A DNA stretch of 64,000 nt from Bifidobacterium oedipodis (GTDB lineage: Bacteria > Actinomycetota > Actinomycetes > Actinomycetales > Bifidobacteriaceae), in assembly GCF_012932425.1 (NCBI RefSeq), contig NZ_JAAIII010000003.1, forward strand, positions 1 to 64,000, given 5' to 3'. Positions 17,576 through 25,885 of this stretch are shown one piece after another (the stretch's first letter is position 1; the number at the start of each line of letters is the position of its first letter). Below the pieces are notes generated by a model. That model saw only the letters and a program-made list of their open reading frames with translations. It had not been told where the DNA came from and did no database searches. The position numbers and the translations under genes were made by a program.

Positions 17576-19162
17576 CTAGGCCTTGCGGATGCGCACAGCC
17601 ATATACTGACGGCCCAAATCGACGCGGACCGAATCCTCATAGGTGCCGGGAAGCGTGTCGATCGTCATACCCCAGGTGTCGATCACATCCACGACGTACC
17701 TGTTGCCCTTCGGCAACGGGAACTCACGATAGGCGGGCCGGTACCAGCCGAAATACACGAGCTGATAGTCGTCGCCACTGCGCAACACCGGCACATCCCA
17801 ATATTGCACGGCCTTCTCCATTCCGGGGGCGAGCATCGTCTCGCCGCTCACCGGCGTGGCGACCGGCCACGCGTCGTCATGGGCCATATCAGTGTCAAGC
17901 GGAGTCGAGTCAAGCGGCAGATCCGCGAACACGTCACGCATGAAGGCGATGCGTGCGGGAGCGTCGCCGTGCAATTCGCCGCCGTGCGCCCACCATACCT
18001 GCTCCCCTTGGTCGATGAACGTCTCGCCATGGGTCACATAGCCACGGCGCATCACACCTTCCCAGAACCGTCGGATCAGTTCCTCGCCGGTCAGGTTGCC
18101 CCAACCCCAATAGATGTTGCCCTCGTAGCCGGGCTCGTCGCACACGACCGGCTTGCCGAATTCCCGGCGCCAGTCCGCGATGCACTCGGTGGTGCGGGTC
18201 ACGTCGACGCGTTGGGTCGAGCAGTGGGTGCACCACGCCTCGTTGTAGTCGTACACCTTCACGCAGTTATGCACGGAACGCAGGTGGTTGAAGGGATCGT
18301 TCGCCATCACGACGCGGGCGTAGCGACGCCAGTCCTCCAATGATTTCTGCGGCATAAGATCGTATTCGTTGGCCAGCGACCACCATACGTTCTTGTAGGC
18401 CGCGTAGCGCCGGGCCATATAGCTCAGATAGAACTCGTCCGCTTCGGTGGGCATCATGGAGAATCCCCATTCGGGCTTGTCATAGGGATGCAGCAGGATG
18501 ATATCCGCCTCGATGCCGAGCTCGTCGAGCTGCGCGATCCGTCGGTCAAGGTTCTCGAAGAACGGCTCGTTGAAACGGGTATGGTCGAATCCCTCCCCCA
18601 TGGAGCCTTCATAGGCGAACAGTTCGGGATCGGCGTTGTTGAAGTCGTAGTGCTTCGGAAAAACGCACATGCGGATTTTATTGAACGGGGATTTCGCGAG
18701 CGTGGCCACGGTACGGTCCTGCACTTCGACCGGTTGGCTTGTCCATGCGTAGCAGGTCGTGCCATACGGCTGGTATGGCGTGCCGTCCTCATAGGAGAAG
18801 CAGTAGGGCAGCTGCGCGCCATAGGCCTCGCGGAGCGCTCCCCTAGCCACCTCGGAAGCCCTCAACACACGGCCGTGGTTGCCTTCGCCGGCGGGATCCA
18901 CGACGATTCGACCGCTCTTGTCGCTCAAAGTCGGATCATCGCTGTGCGTCGCATATGTCCATCCGCCCTCCACGGTCGGCAGAAAACGCACGGAGTATCG
19001 TCCTCGCCCGCGGTAAAAGCCGTTCACGACGACGGTCTCACCGGTGGCTTCGCTGGTGAATGACGCTTGAAGCGCCACATCCGTATAGGGATTGCCCTCC
19101 GAGGTTCCGGTCAGGCTGAGTTCGAACATCCTATATCGTTCGACATGCTCGATTGCGGTCAT
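17576..19162 (-). CDS. DUF5060/DUF5605 putative glycoside hydrolase
   Basis: About 528 residues in three parts: an N-terminal beta-sandwich DUF5060 (YRMFELSLTGTSEGNPY onward, residues 10-100), a TIM barrel (about 120-420, with YQPYGTTCYAWTSQ, WWSLANEYDL and VVCDEPGYEG) and a C-terminal beta domain (VQYWDVPVLRSGDDYQLVYFG). Glu in SLANEYD and Glu in VCDEPGYE are placed like the acid/base and nucleophile of clan-A glycosidases. The exact substrate is unknown. There is no signal peptide. The ATG at 19162 has AAAGG upstream. It is first in the unit with the symporter, and GTAACC-type inverted repeats lie in its promoter. Confidence 0.82.
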   Translation of the reverse strand: MTAIEHVERYRMFELSLTGTSEGNPYTDVALQASFTSEATGETVVVNGFYRGRGRYSVRFLPTVEGGWTYATHSDDPTLSDKSGRIVVDPAGEGNHGRVLRASEVARGALREAYGAQLPYCFSYEDGTPYQPYGTTCYAWTSQPVEVQDRTVATLAKSPFNKIRMCVFPKHYDFNNADPELFAYEGSMGEGFDHTRFNEPFFENLDRRIAQLDELGIEADIILLHPYDKPEWGFSMMPTEADEFYLSYMARRYAAYKNVWWSLANEYDLMPQKSLEDWRRYARVVMANDPFNHLRSVHNCVKVYDYNEAWCTHCSTQRVDVTRTTECIADWRREFGKPVVCDEPGYEGNIYWGWGNLTGEELIRRFWEGVMRRGYVTHGETFIDQGEQVWWAHGGELHGDAPARIAFMRDVFADLPLDSTPLDTDMAHDDAWPVATPVSGETMLAPGMEKAVQYWDVPVLRSGDDYQLVYFGWYRPAYREFPLPKGNRYVVDVIDTWGMTIDTLPGTYEDSVRVDLGRQYMAVRIRKA

Positions 19163-19218
19163 GGTTGTTATGCCTTTCGCCGAGCGCACGGCAACGTGCG
19201 CGTTGAGAAGTGAACAGG

Positions 19219-19269
19219 TAACCAATACCGTCTTGGATACCGGAACTGATCCAATTAGTTATTGGTTAC
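19219..19269. promoter_or_regulatory. Candidate TetR operator upstream of the DUF5060 gene
   Basis: GTAACCAATA (19219-19228) and TATTGGTTAC (19260-19269) are a perfect inverted pair, 31 bp apart, 57-107 bp before the glycosidase start. GTTACT-type half-sites recur at 20219-20234 before the MFS gene, and GTAACT at 20124 before the tetR gene itself. Confidence 0.6.
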
Positions 19270-19349
19270 TGATAGATAACTTATCGCCACTTGCCCACGA
19301 CGTCAACCGCGACGCGCCAGCACCACGCATAAAAACGGAGCCGGACCGC

Positions 19350-20075
19350 CTATCGGCATCCCTCCCATTGCGGCAAAGGAAACAGATAGTCCGAGTAGCG
19401 CTCCCATTCGGAAAGGAAATCAATCTCGTCAGGACGCGCCAGCCACCGCCCCTCCAGGCCATACATCGCAGCGTTCGCCAGCATATAGACGAATTCCCCA
19501 TCCACACCATCAGGCACCTGCCACTCATAGGCGCGGTAAGTGTCCCTCATCCACTGGGGACGCTTGGCGAAGTAGGCATACGCAGGATGCTCGGGAGACA
19601 TGGCCTCGGCGTTGAGCATCTCGAACACGCGCACCAACTCCGGCTGCCCTACATTCTGCTCCACGACGGCATGCAACGCCTCCGGAATCTTCGGAAGCTC
19701 ACCCTCGCGCGCGCCTCCGGGTTCGAATTGGGCCAGATAGCTCGCGGTCGCGTCAAGACGGTCGTAATACCGTTCGATCACCGCGATAAGCAAACCCTGC
19801 TTGTTCTTCACGCGATGAATCACGGCTGTCTGCGAGATGCCGATTTCGGAGGCAACGTCCTGCAACGACATTCCGTAGTAGCCCTTCCGCCCGATCAGCC
19901 GCACAGCCACATCCACGATCTGTTCAAAGCGTTCCTCCGAGCTCATTCGCCTTTTCGGAGCATCCCCACCATTCGAGGCGTTATGATCGGCGATCATCTC
20001 GGCTATGCGCGCACGCTCTCCCCCGCGCCCCACGCTCAAAACCGGCGCCCCCGCGCCGCTACGGCTTCCAGACAT
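19350..20075 (-). CDS. TetR family regulator
   Basis: About 241 residues. The HTH is MSLQDVASEIGISQTAVIHRVKNKQGLL (about 85-112). The C-terminal domain ends EGRWLARPDEIDFLSEWERYSDYLFPLPQWEGCR. A basic, disordered N-terminal extension of about 45 residues precedes the HTH. ATG 20075 is preferred because AAGGAG lies 8 bp before it. It is the central paralog of three TetR genes in this window and sits between the DUF5060 unit and an MFS gene; shared GTTACT sites in all three promoters point to a small local regulon. Confidence 0.9.
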   Translation of the reverse strand: MSGSRSGAGAPVLSVGRGGERARIAEMIADHNASNGGDAPKRRMSSEERFEQIVDVAVRLIGRKGYYGMSLQDVASEIGISQTAVIHRVKNKQGLLIAVIERYYDRLDATASYLAQFEPGGAREGELPKIPEALHAVVEQNVGQPELVRVFEMLNAEAMSPEHPAYAYFAKRPQWMRDTYRAYEWQVPDGVDGEFVYMLANAAMYGLEGRWLARPDEIDFLSEWERYSDYLFPLPQWEGCR

Positions 20076-20218
20076 ACCACCAACTCCTTGATATCCACAT
20101 CGCCCTTTATCGGTCAGCAACCAGTAACTAATCTCCCACAATTCGACATACGCGCAACTTGCGACACGCCCAAACAGACATCCGTTGACACCATGCGCCC
20201 CTCTGATTAGATTTTGAT

Positions 20219-20234
20219 GTTACTGAGTAGTAAC
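20219..20234. promoter_or_regulatory. GTTACT-gagt-AGTAAC dyad upstream of MFS gene
   Basis: A perfect inverted pair of six bases with a 4-bp centre, followed by another AAGTAAC at 20242-20248. It is 74 bp before the MFS start at 20308 and close to a tetR gene. It is a candidate site for that TetR. Confidence 0.6.
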
Positions 20235-20307
20235 TATTAACAAGTAACCACTCACCGGAACAGTGTTGTTGTCATATCCGCATAAAACACCAAGGAAGGT
20301 GTGCGCA

Positions 20308-21582
20308 ATGGAATCGCAAACCATCGCCAACGACGAACTCGCCCCCGACACGGGCAAACCCGTCAGCAAACTCAACCTCGGCCGCTTCGGCGCGGGTTTC
20401 ATCTTCTTCTGCATCGTCTTCATGATGTCCGGCACCATCGGTTCGACGGTGCTGCTGCCGGCTCGGTTCAACACCCTCGGCATCGGCCAGGGCGAGACCA
20501 TTCTGGGCACGATGAACTCCGTCGGCATCATCTTCGCGCTTATCGCCAATGTGGTGTTCGGCGCGCTCTCCGACGCCTCGCGCAGCCGATTCGGCAAGCG
20601 CACCCCGTGGATCATCATCGGCGGCCCAATCGCCGGCATCGGTTTCTACCTGACCTCCATCTCCGTCACCCTGCCAACCATCGTCGCCTCATGGTCGCTG
20701 CTGCAGATCGGGCTCAACTGCATGCTCGCCCCATGCGTCGCCATCCTCTCCGACCGGGTGCCCCAGAAGTACCGCGGCACCATGAGCGCCTTCTATGGCG
20801 CGGGACAGATCGTCGGCCAGTCGCTGGGCACCATCATCGGATCCGCGTTCATCAACGCTCCGACGACCGGTTTCATGATCGGCACCATCTGCTGGTTCCT
20901 GTGCGGACTCGGCACCGTTGCCCTCATCCCCCGCGAGCTTCCCGCGAAGAACGACTCCGCCCAGAAGTTCAACCTCAAGCAGGTGGTGCTGCAGTTCCGT
21001 CCACCGATCAAGGGCGCATCCGACTTCTACAAGGCGCTGGTCGGCCGGCTGATGCTGATTTTCGGCTACAATATGATCGTCGGATATCAGCTGTACGTCT
21101 GCATGCGATACATCGGCCAGGACGACGCCACCGCCGCGGCCACCGTCTCCACCATGGCCGTCATCACCATGGTCGTCTCCCTCGCCGTCTCGCTGATCTC
21201 CGGTCCCATCTCCGACAAGATCGGCAAGCGCAAGGTCCCCGTGTTCATCTCCTCCGCGATCATCGCCGTCGGCATCGCCGTGCCGTGGCTCTGGCCCACC
21301 CAGACCGCCATGTTCATCTACGCCGCGGTGATGGGTCTCGGTTACGGCATTTACATGGCCGTCGACCAGGCGCTCAATGTCGACGTGCTGCCCAATTCCG
21401 ATGAGGCCGGCAAGGACCTCGGCATCCTGAACCTCGCCAACACCCTCGGCCAGGTCATCGCACCGATCGTGGTCTCCTCGATCGTGGTCGCCACCGGCGG
21501 ATACTTCCTGGTCTTCCCCGTGGCCATCATCGCCGTGATGGTCGGCGCGGTCGTGATCATGTTCATCAAGAAAGTGAATTAA
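20308..21582 (+). CDS. MFS transporter, SLC45-like sugar symporter type
   Basis: A 424-residue 12-helix carrier. It starts with a cytoplasmic stretch NDELAPDTGKPVSKLNLGRFG, then TM1 (IFFCIVFMMSGTIGSTVLLPARF). The loop SDASRSRFGKRTPW is the MFS signature after TM2. It is a close paralog of the gene at 21639 and of the truncated gene at 59944. ATG 20308 follows AAGGAAGG; the upstream in-frame start lacks one. It is probably a glycoside or disaccharide importer. It converges with its paralog across a shared terminator. Confidence 0.88.
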   Translation: MESQTIANDELAPDTGKPVSKLNLGRFGAGFIFFCIVFMMSGTIGSTVLLPARFNTLGIGQGETILGTMNSVGIIFALIANVVFGALSDASRSRFGKRTPWIIIGGPIAGIGFYLTSISVTLPTIVASWSLLQIGLNCMLAPCVAILSDRVPQKYRGTMSAFYGAGQIVGQSLGTIIGSAFINAPTTGFMIGTICWFLCGLGTVALIPRELPAKNDSAQKFNLKQVVLQFRPPIKGASDFYKALVGRLMLIFGYNMIVGYQLYVCMRYIGQDDATAAATVSTMAVITMVVSLAVSLISGPISDKIGKRKVPVFISSAIIAVGIAVPWLWPTQTAMFIYAAVMGLGYGIYMAVDQALNVDVLPNSDEAGKDLGILNLANTLGQVIAPIVVSSIVVATGGYFLVFPVAIIAVMVGAVVIMFIKKVN

Positions 21583-21593
21583 ACGAACTGCAA

Positions 21594-21628
21594 ATGGGCC
21601 GGTCTTGCGTTCAGCGAGACCGGCCCAT
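21594..21628. terminator. Bidirectional terminator between convergent MFS genes
   Basis: ATGGGCCGGTCT and AGACCGGCCCAT are a perfect 12-bp stem with an 11-nt loop. TCATTGTTTTC follows on the plus strand and TTTGCAGTTC on the minus strand. Confidence 0.85.
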
Positions 21629-21638
21629 CATTGTTTTC

Positions 21639-22958
21639 TTAGCGCACCTTACGGATGAACATGATCACCACGGCGCCGAGCAGCACACTGATGAGGGCGA
21701 TTGGGAACAGGGTCGCGTAGCTGCCGGTGGCCACGACGATCGCGCCGACGATCACCGGGGCGAGCACCTGTCCGACCGTATTGGCGAGGTTGAGGATGCC
21801 GAGATCCTTGCCGGCCTCCTCCTGGCTGGGCAGCACGTCGACGTTGAGCGCCTGGTCGACGGCGATGTAGATGCCGTATCCGAAGCCGCCCACACCGGCG
21901 AACAGAATCATGCCGAATCCGGTGGGCATGAACCACGGGATCGCGATGCCGACCGCGATGATCACCGAGCCGATGGCCACGATGATCTTGCGGCGGTGCA
22001 GCAGGTCGGAGATCGGACCCGAAACTACCGAGGTAATGATAAGCACGATCATGGAGACGACCGACATCGTGGAAATCGTAACCGCGGAATCCTCAGTCGT
22101 CTGCCCGCAGTATTTCTGCAGGATGTACAGTTGGTAGCCCTGGATCATCGACCAGCCGAGGATGAGCATCAGGCGTCCGACCAGCGCGAGGTAGAAGTCG
22201 CGGCAGTTCTTCGTGGGCGGCACGAACGACTTGAGGATGGCTTTGGCATCCAGTCGGGCGGCCGTCTCATCGGCGGCAACCACCTTCGACGAGCGTTCGC
22301 GCGGCCAGATCAGCACGGTCACGACGCCGGTGATGGCGAACAGGGCGACGCCGATCATGAAGCCCTGCCCCATCTTCTCGATGAACTGCGCGCCCAGGAA
22401 GGTGCCCGCCGACTGGCCGACGATCTGCGCGCCGCCGTAGAACGCGGAGAACGTGCCGCGCGTGTTTTCGGGAATGCGATCGGAGAGCACGGCCACGGCC
22501 GGGGCGATCATCATGTTCACGCCCACCTGTACGACGGACCAACCGGCCACGATGCCGAACAGGCCCACGCTTTGCGAGGCGAGCACATAGCCGGCCGCGG
22601 TGACGCCGCCGCCGGCGACGATCCATGGCGTGCGCTTGCCGAAACGCGAGCGAGTGATATCAGAGAGGGTGCCGAACACGACGTTGGCCACAAGCGCGAA
22701 CACACAGCCCACGGAGTTCATGGTGCCGAGGATCACCTCAGGCACGCCGATGCCGAGTTCGGTGAAGCGTTGGGGCAGCAGCACGGCCGAGCCGGAGGTT
22801 CCGGCGGTCATCCAGATAAGGGAGAACAGGGCGAAACCCACGCCGAAGCGGATTTTGTCACGGCCGCTTAGGGGACGCCCGGTGTCGGGCGCGAGGTTGG
22901 AGATGGCAGTCGGAGCGGTTGCGGTTCGAGTCGTCGACGACTCTTCGTTGAGTGTCAT
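21639..22958 (-). CDS. MFS transporter, SLC45-like sugar symporter type
   Basis: A 439-residue 12-helix carrier, closely related to the gene at 20308. It has the same N-terminal tail (SNLAPDTGRPLSGRDKIRFG), the same TM1 and the same TM2-3 loop (SDITRSRFGKRTPW). The two genes are back-to-back inverted paralogs. It is the last gene of the MFS-GH78-MFS operon on the minus strand. The ATG at 22958 has AAGGAAAC upstream. Together with the rhamnosidase it probably handles rhamnosides or the sugars left after rhamnose removal. Confidence 0.88.
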   Translation of the reverse strand: MTLNEESSTTRTATAPTAISNLAPDTGRPLSGRDKIRFGVGFALFSLIWMTAGTSGSAVLLPQRFTELGIGVPEVILGTMNSVGCVFALVANVVFGTLSDITRSRFGKRTPWIVAGGGVTAAGYVLASQSVGLFGIVAGWSVVQVGVNMMIAPAVAVLSDRIPENTRGTFSAFYGGAQIVGQSAGTFLGAQFIEKMGQGFMIGVALFAITGVVTVLIWPRERSSKVVAADETAARLDAKAILKSFVPPTKNCRDFYLALVGRLMLILGWSMIQGYQLYILQKYCGQTTEDSAVTISTMSVVSMIVLIITSVVSGPISDLLHRRKIIVAIGSVIIAVGIAIPWFMPTGFGMILFAGVGGFGYGIYIAVDQALNVDVLPSQEEAGKDLGILNLANTVGQVLAPVIVGAIVVATGSYATLFPIALISVLLGAVVIMFIRKVR

Positions 22959-23028
22959 AAATGTTTCCTTCGTTGACTGTGGTGAACACGGAATATCGAA
23001 AAAAGAGGATGCGAAAGGCGCGATACGG

Positions 23029-23063
23029 GGTGCGGGCGGAGACATGTCGCCTTGGCCCGCACC
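23029..23063 (-). other. Hairpin between GH78 and MFS genes
   Basis: GGTGCGGGC and GCCCGCACC form a perfect 9-bp stem in the 123-bp gap. No T-tract follows, so it is more likely an mRNA processing or stabilising element than a terminator. A similar hairpin lies on the other side of the GH78 gene. Confidence 0.45.
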
Positions 23064-23081
23064 TCATCCGGAGCCGGAACG

Positions 23082-25757
23082 CTACCGGCGGAATTCGAGT
23101 CGATGCTCGCCTGCGCCGAGTTCGCGCGACTCGTAGTCGGGGATTTCGACAAGCGCCGTGGCACCGACCGGCACGGTGACGGTCAGTTTCAAAACGTCGT
23201 CCGCGACCTTCCAGTCGACCGCGGCCTTGCCATAGGGAGTGACGTGCGAGGTGGAGGCGTGGTCGATGCCGCCGCCGACGCGCGGCGAGACGCGGAATCG
23301 CTTCCAACCCGGCTCGATGGCCTCAAGTCCGCCGATGCGCGCGTGCATCCATTCGGCGACCGAGCCCAGCGCGTAGTGGTTGAACGAGGTCATGCCGCCC
23401 GGATTGAGCGTGCCGTCCTCTCGCATCGAATCCCAGCGTTCCCATGTGGTGGTGGCACCCATCTTGACCTGATACAGCCAGCTGGGGCATTCGGTCGAGG
23501 TCAGCAGGTCGTACGCCTCCTTGTCGTGGCCGGCCATGCTCAATGCGGGCAGTACGAACGGTGTGCCTGCGAATCCGGTGCTCACCCGCCCGCCGGACAG
23601 GCGCACGAGTTCGGCGAGACGGTTGCCGGCTTTGATACGGCGCACAGGCTCGCCGTCGAGCAGGCCGAAGGCGATGGCCAACGCGTAGGCGCATTGCGTG
23701 TCGGAGCTCATCGTGCCGTCAAGGTTCGTGAAGCGGGCGAGGAATCCGGCGCATACGCGATCGCACAATTCGGCGAAGCGTTCGGCATCGTCATCGCGGC
23801 CGAGGATGCCGGCGATGGCTTGGGCCTGCACGCAGCTGCGGTAGTAGAACGCGGTGGCGACGAGCTCCTTCTCGGTCATCGCCTGGGTGGGATCGTCCGG
23901 CGGAGCGGCCGGGTCGAGCCAATCGCCCAGCTGGCCGAGCACGAAGTCCGGCCTGCGGTCCCACACGCCGTCGTCCGACAGGTAGCCAGCGACCTCGTCG
24001 ATCCACGTGCGGACCAGATCATAGGAGTCCTCCAGCACTTTCGCGTCGCCGCTGTCCACGTACAGCGACCACGGCACCTCCACCGCGGCGTCGCCCCATG
24101 TGGAAATGGCCTGCGGATGGGCCCACGCGCCGAGCGGAACGAACGGCACATAGAACGGCACGGTGCCCCATTTGATTTGGTCGGCGCGCACATCCTTGAG
24201 CCAGCTGCCGAGGAATCCCTGCACGTCGTATAGATAGCTGGCGGTAGGCGCGAACAGACAGATGTCGCCGGTCCAGCCCAATCGTTCGTCGCGCTGTGGG
24301 CAGTCAGTGGGGATTGAGACGAAGTTGGATCGCATGGACCACACGGCGTTGGCGTGCAGTCTGTTGAGCAGCGCGTCGGAAGTCTCCAGATCGCCGGCGC
24401 GGTCCATCACCGAATGGTAGACGCGGCATTCGATGTCGTCGGCAGTCAACTCCCCCGGCAACCCTTCGATCTGCGCGTAACGGAAGCCATGCATGGCGAA
24501 GCGCGGCTCCCACCAAGCATCTTGCCCATTGGAGATGTAGACGTCGTGCTGTTGGCCTCGGCGCAGGGTGCGTGTGGCGATCGTGCCGTCGGGTTCGAGC
24601 ACTTCGACATGACGCAGTTCAACCGTCTCGCCGGCGGCGAGGCCACGCATATGCAGCCTGATGCGCTGCGAGCAGTTCTGTCCGAAGTCGACCAGCCACA
24701 CGCCGCGGCCTTGAGCGGTTTCGCCAATCTGGGTAATGGAGAGCGGCGTATGCTCCTCGTGGGCGCGCACCGGTGAGGTTTCGGGATTCTCGATGCGTGC
24801 CGGATCGTAGAACACTTCGGCCACCGGAGCCCAGCCGGAGTCGTCGAAGCCGGGTTCGGACCAGCCAGACTGTTCGAGACGAGCGTCGTAGCGTTCCCCC
24901 TCGCACAGGTCGGAACAGATGATGGGGCCGAGCGCGACCTTCCACCTGCGGTCCCACGAGTTGGAGTAGAAGGCTTCGGTGCCACCGTCGCTGTATTCGA
25001 CCTCAAGCTGCGCGAACACGCCGATACGGTCGCCGTAATAGTTCGCATAGCCGCCATCGAAGCCGATGCGGCCGCGGAACCATCCGTCGCCCAGCCAAAA
25101 GCCCAACGCGTTGGCACCGGATTCGAGTTCGCCGGTCACATCGTAGGTCCAGCATTCCACACGCTGGTTGTAGTTCGTCCAGCCGGGGACCAACGCGTCG
25201 TTGCCGACCTTGACGCCGTTGATCTCCGCTTCGACCAGGCCCAGCGCGGACAGGTACAGTCGCGCACGGACCGGCTTGCTCTTGAGATTGACTTCAGTGC
25301 GCACCAGCGGCAGGTGACGATGGTCGCTTTGCGGCTCCGCCCATGAGGGACCGACGAAATCGGCCACATGATCGTGCTCCAGCAGCAGTCCCGCCTCGAA
25401 ATGCAGCGTCTCGCTGGGCTCCCCCAAAGGATGGTGGCTGGCCGACACCACCTGCACGGTGGCGAACACCTCCTCACGGGAGGTCAACGGTTCGAACTGC
25501 CAGGGCACGAGCACGCTGTCGGCGGTCGGCAGGTAGGTCTCCAGTTCGACGGGATCGCCACCTGGCACCCGGCGGGTGAGTTTCAGCAGGATCTGGGAGT
25601 CCGCCGGCACGGGCTTCGCGTACACCCAACTCATGCGCGGAGCGACGGTGCCGATGCCAAGCGCGTCTCCGGGATAATGTTCGACGGTGAAACGGGTGAT
25701 GGCGAGATCGTCGACGGCCACGGCCGGCACGATCTGCGATGTGGACATGTTGTTCAT
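23082..25757 (-). CDS. Glycoside hydrolase family 78 alpha-L-rhamnosidase
   Basis: An 891-residue GH78 enzyme that removes terminal alpha-L-rhamnose from plant glycosides. The N-terminal beta domains (about 15-400) include the family stretch SALGLVEAEINGVKVGNDALVPGWTNY. The (alpha/alpha)6 catalytic barrel follows, with VSIPTDCPQRDERLGWTGD (acidic catalytic region) and GDAAVEVPW. The C-terminal beta domain ends VGATALVEIPDYESRELGAG. There is no signal peptide. ATG 25757 has GAAGGAG upstream; the open frame continues further 5' but overlaps the MFS gene and is not coding there. It lies between two MFS genes on one strand, under LacI-type sites. Confidence 0.93.
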   Translation of the reverse strand: MNNMSTSQIVPAVAVDDLAITRFTVEHYPGDALGIGTVAPRMSWVYAKPVPADSQILLKLTRRVPGGDPVELETYLPTADSVLVPWQFEPLTSREEVFATVQVVSASHHPLGEPSETLHFEAGLLLEHDHVADFVGPSWAEPQSDHRHLPLVRTEVNLKSKPVRARLYLSALGLVEAEINGVKVGNDALVPGWTNYNQRVECWTYDVTGELESGANALGFWLGDGWFRGRIGFDGGYANYYGDRIGVFAQLEVEYSDGGTEAFYSNSWDRRWKVALGPIICSDLCEGERYDARLEQSGWSEPGFDDSGWAPVAEVFYDPARIENPETSPVRAHEEHTPLSITQIGETAQGRGVWLVDFGQNCSQRIRLHMRGLAAGETVELRHVEVLEPDGTIATRTLRRGQQHDVYISNGQDAWWEPRFAMHGFRYAQIEGLPGELTADDIECRVYHSVMDRAGDLETSDALLNRLHANAVWSMRSNFVSIPTDCPQRDERLGWTGDICLFAPTASYLYDVQGFLGSWLKDVRADQIKWGTVPFYVPFVPLGAWAHPQAISTWGDAAVEVPWSLYVDSGDAKVLEDSYDLVRTWIDEVAGYLSDDGVWDRRPDFVLGQLGDWLDPAAPPDDPTQAMTEKELVATAFYYRSCVQAQAIAGILGRDDDAERFAELCDRVCAGFLARFTNLDGTMSSDTQCAYALAIAFGLLDGEPVRRIKAGNRLAELVRLSGGRVSTGFAGTPFVLPALSMAGHDKEAYDLLTSTECPSWLYQVKMGATTTWERWDSMREDGTLNPGGMTSFNHYALGSVAEWMHARIGGLEAIEPGWKRFRVSPRVGGGIDHASTSHVTPYGKAAVDWKVADDVLKLTVTVPVGATALVEIPDYESRELGAGEHRLEFRR

Positions 25758-25830
25758 AATGACTCCTTCGTCAACTCGTTGTTGCGATGATGGTCCCATA
25801 GTTGTTCGCGTTTCGCATATGTTCTGCCGA

Positions 25831-25873
25831 TTTGGGTGGGAACGGATGTTCATTCGGTTTCGCCCCACCCAAA
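25831..25873 (-). other. Hairpin between MFS and GH78 genes
   Basis: TTTGGGTGGG and CCCACCCAAA are a perfect 10-bp inverted repeat in the 128-bp gap. No T-tract follows directly in the minus direction. It probably separates expression levels of the two genes. Confidence 0.45.
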
Positions 25874-25885
25874 AAGGCCTTGCCG

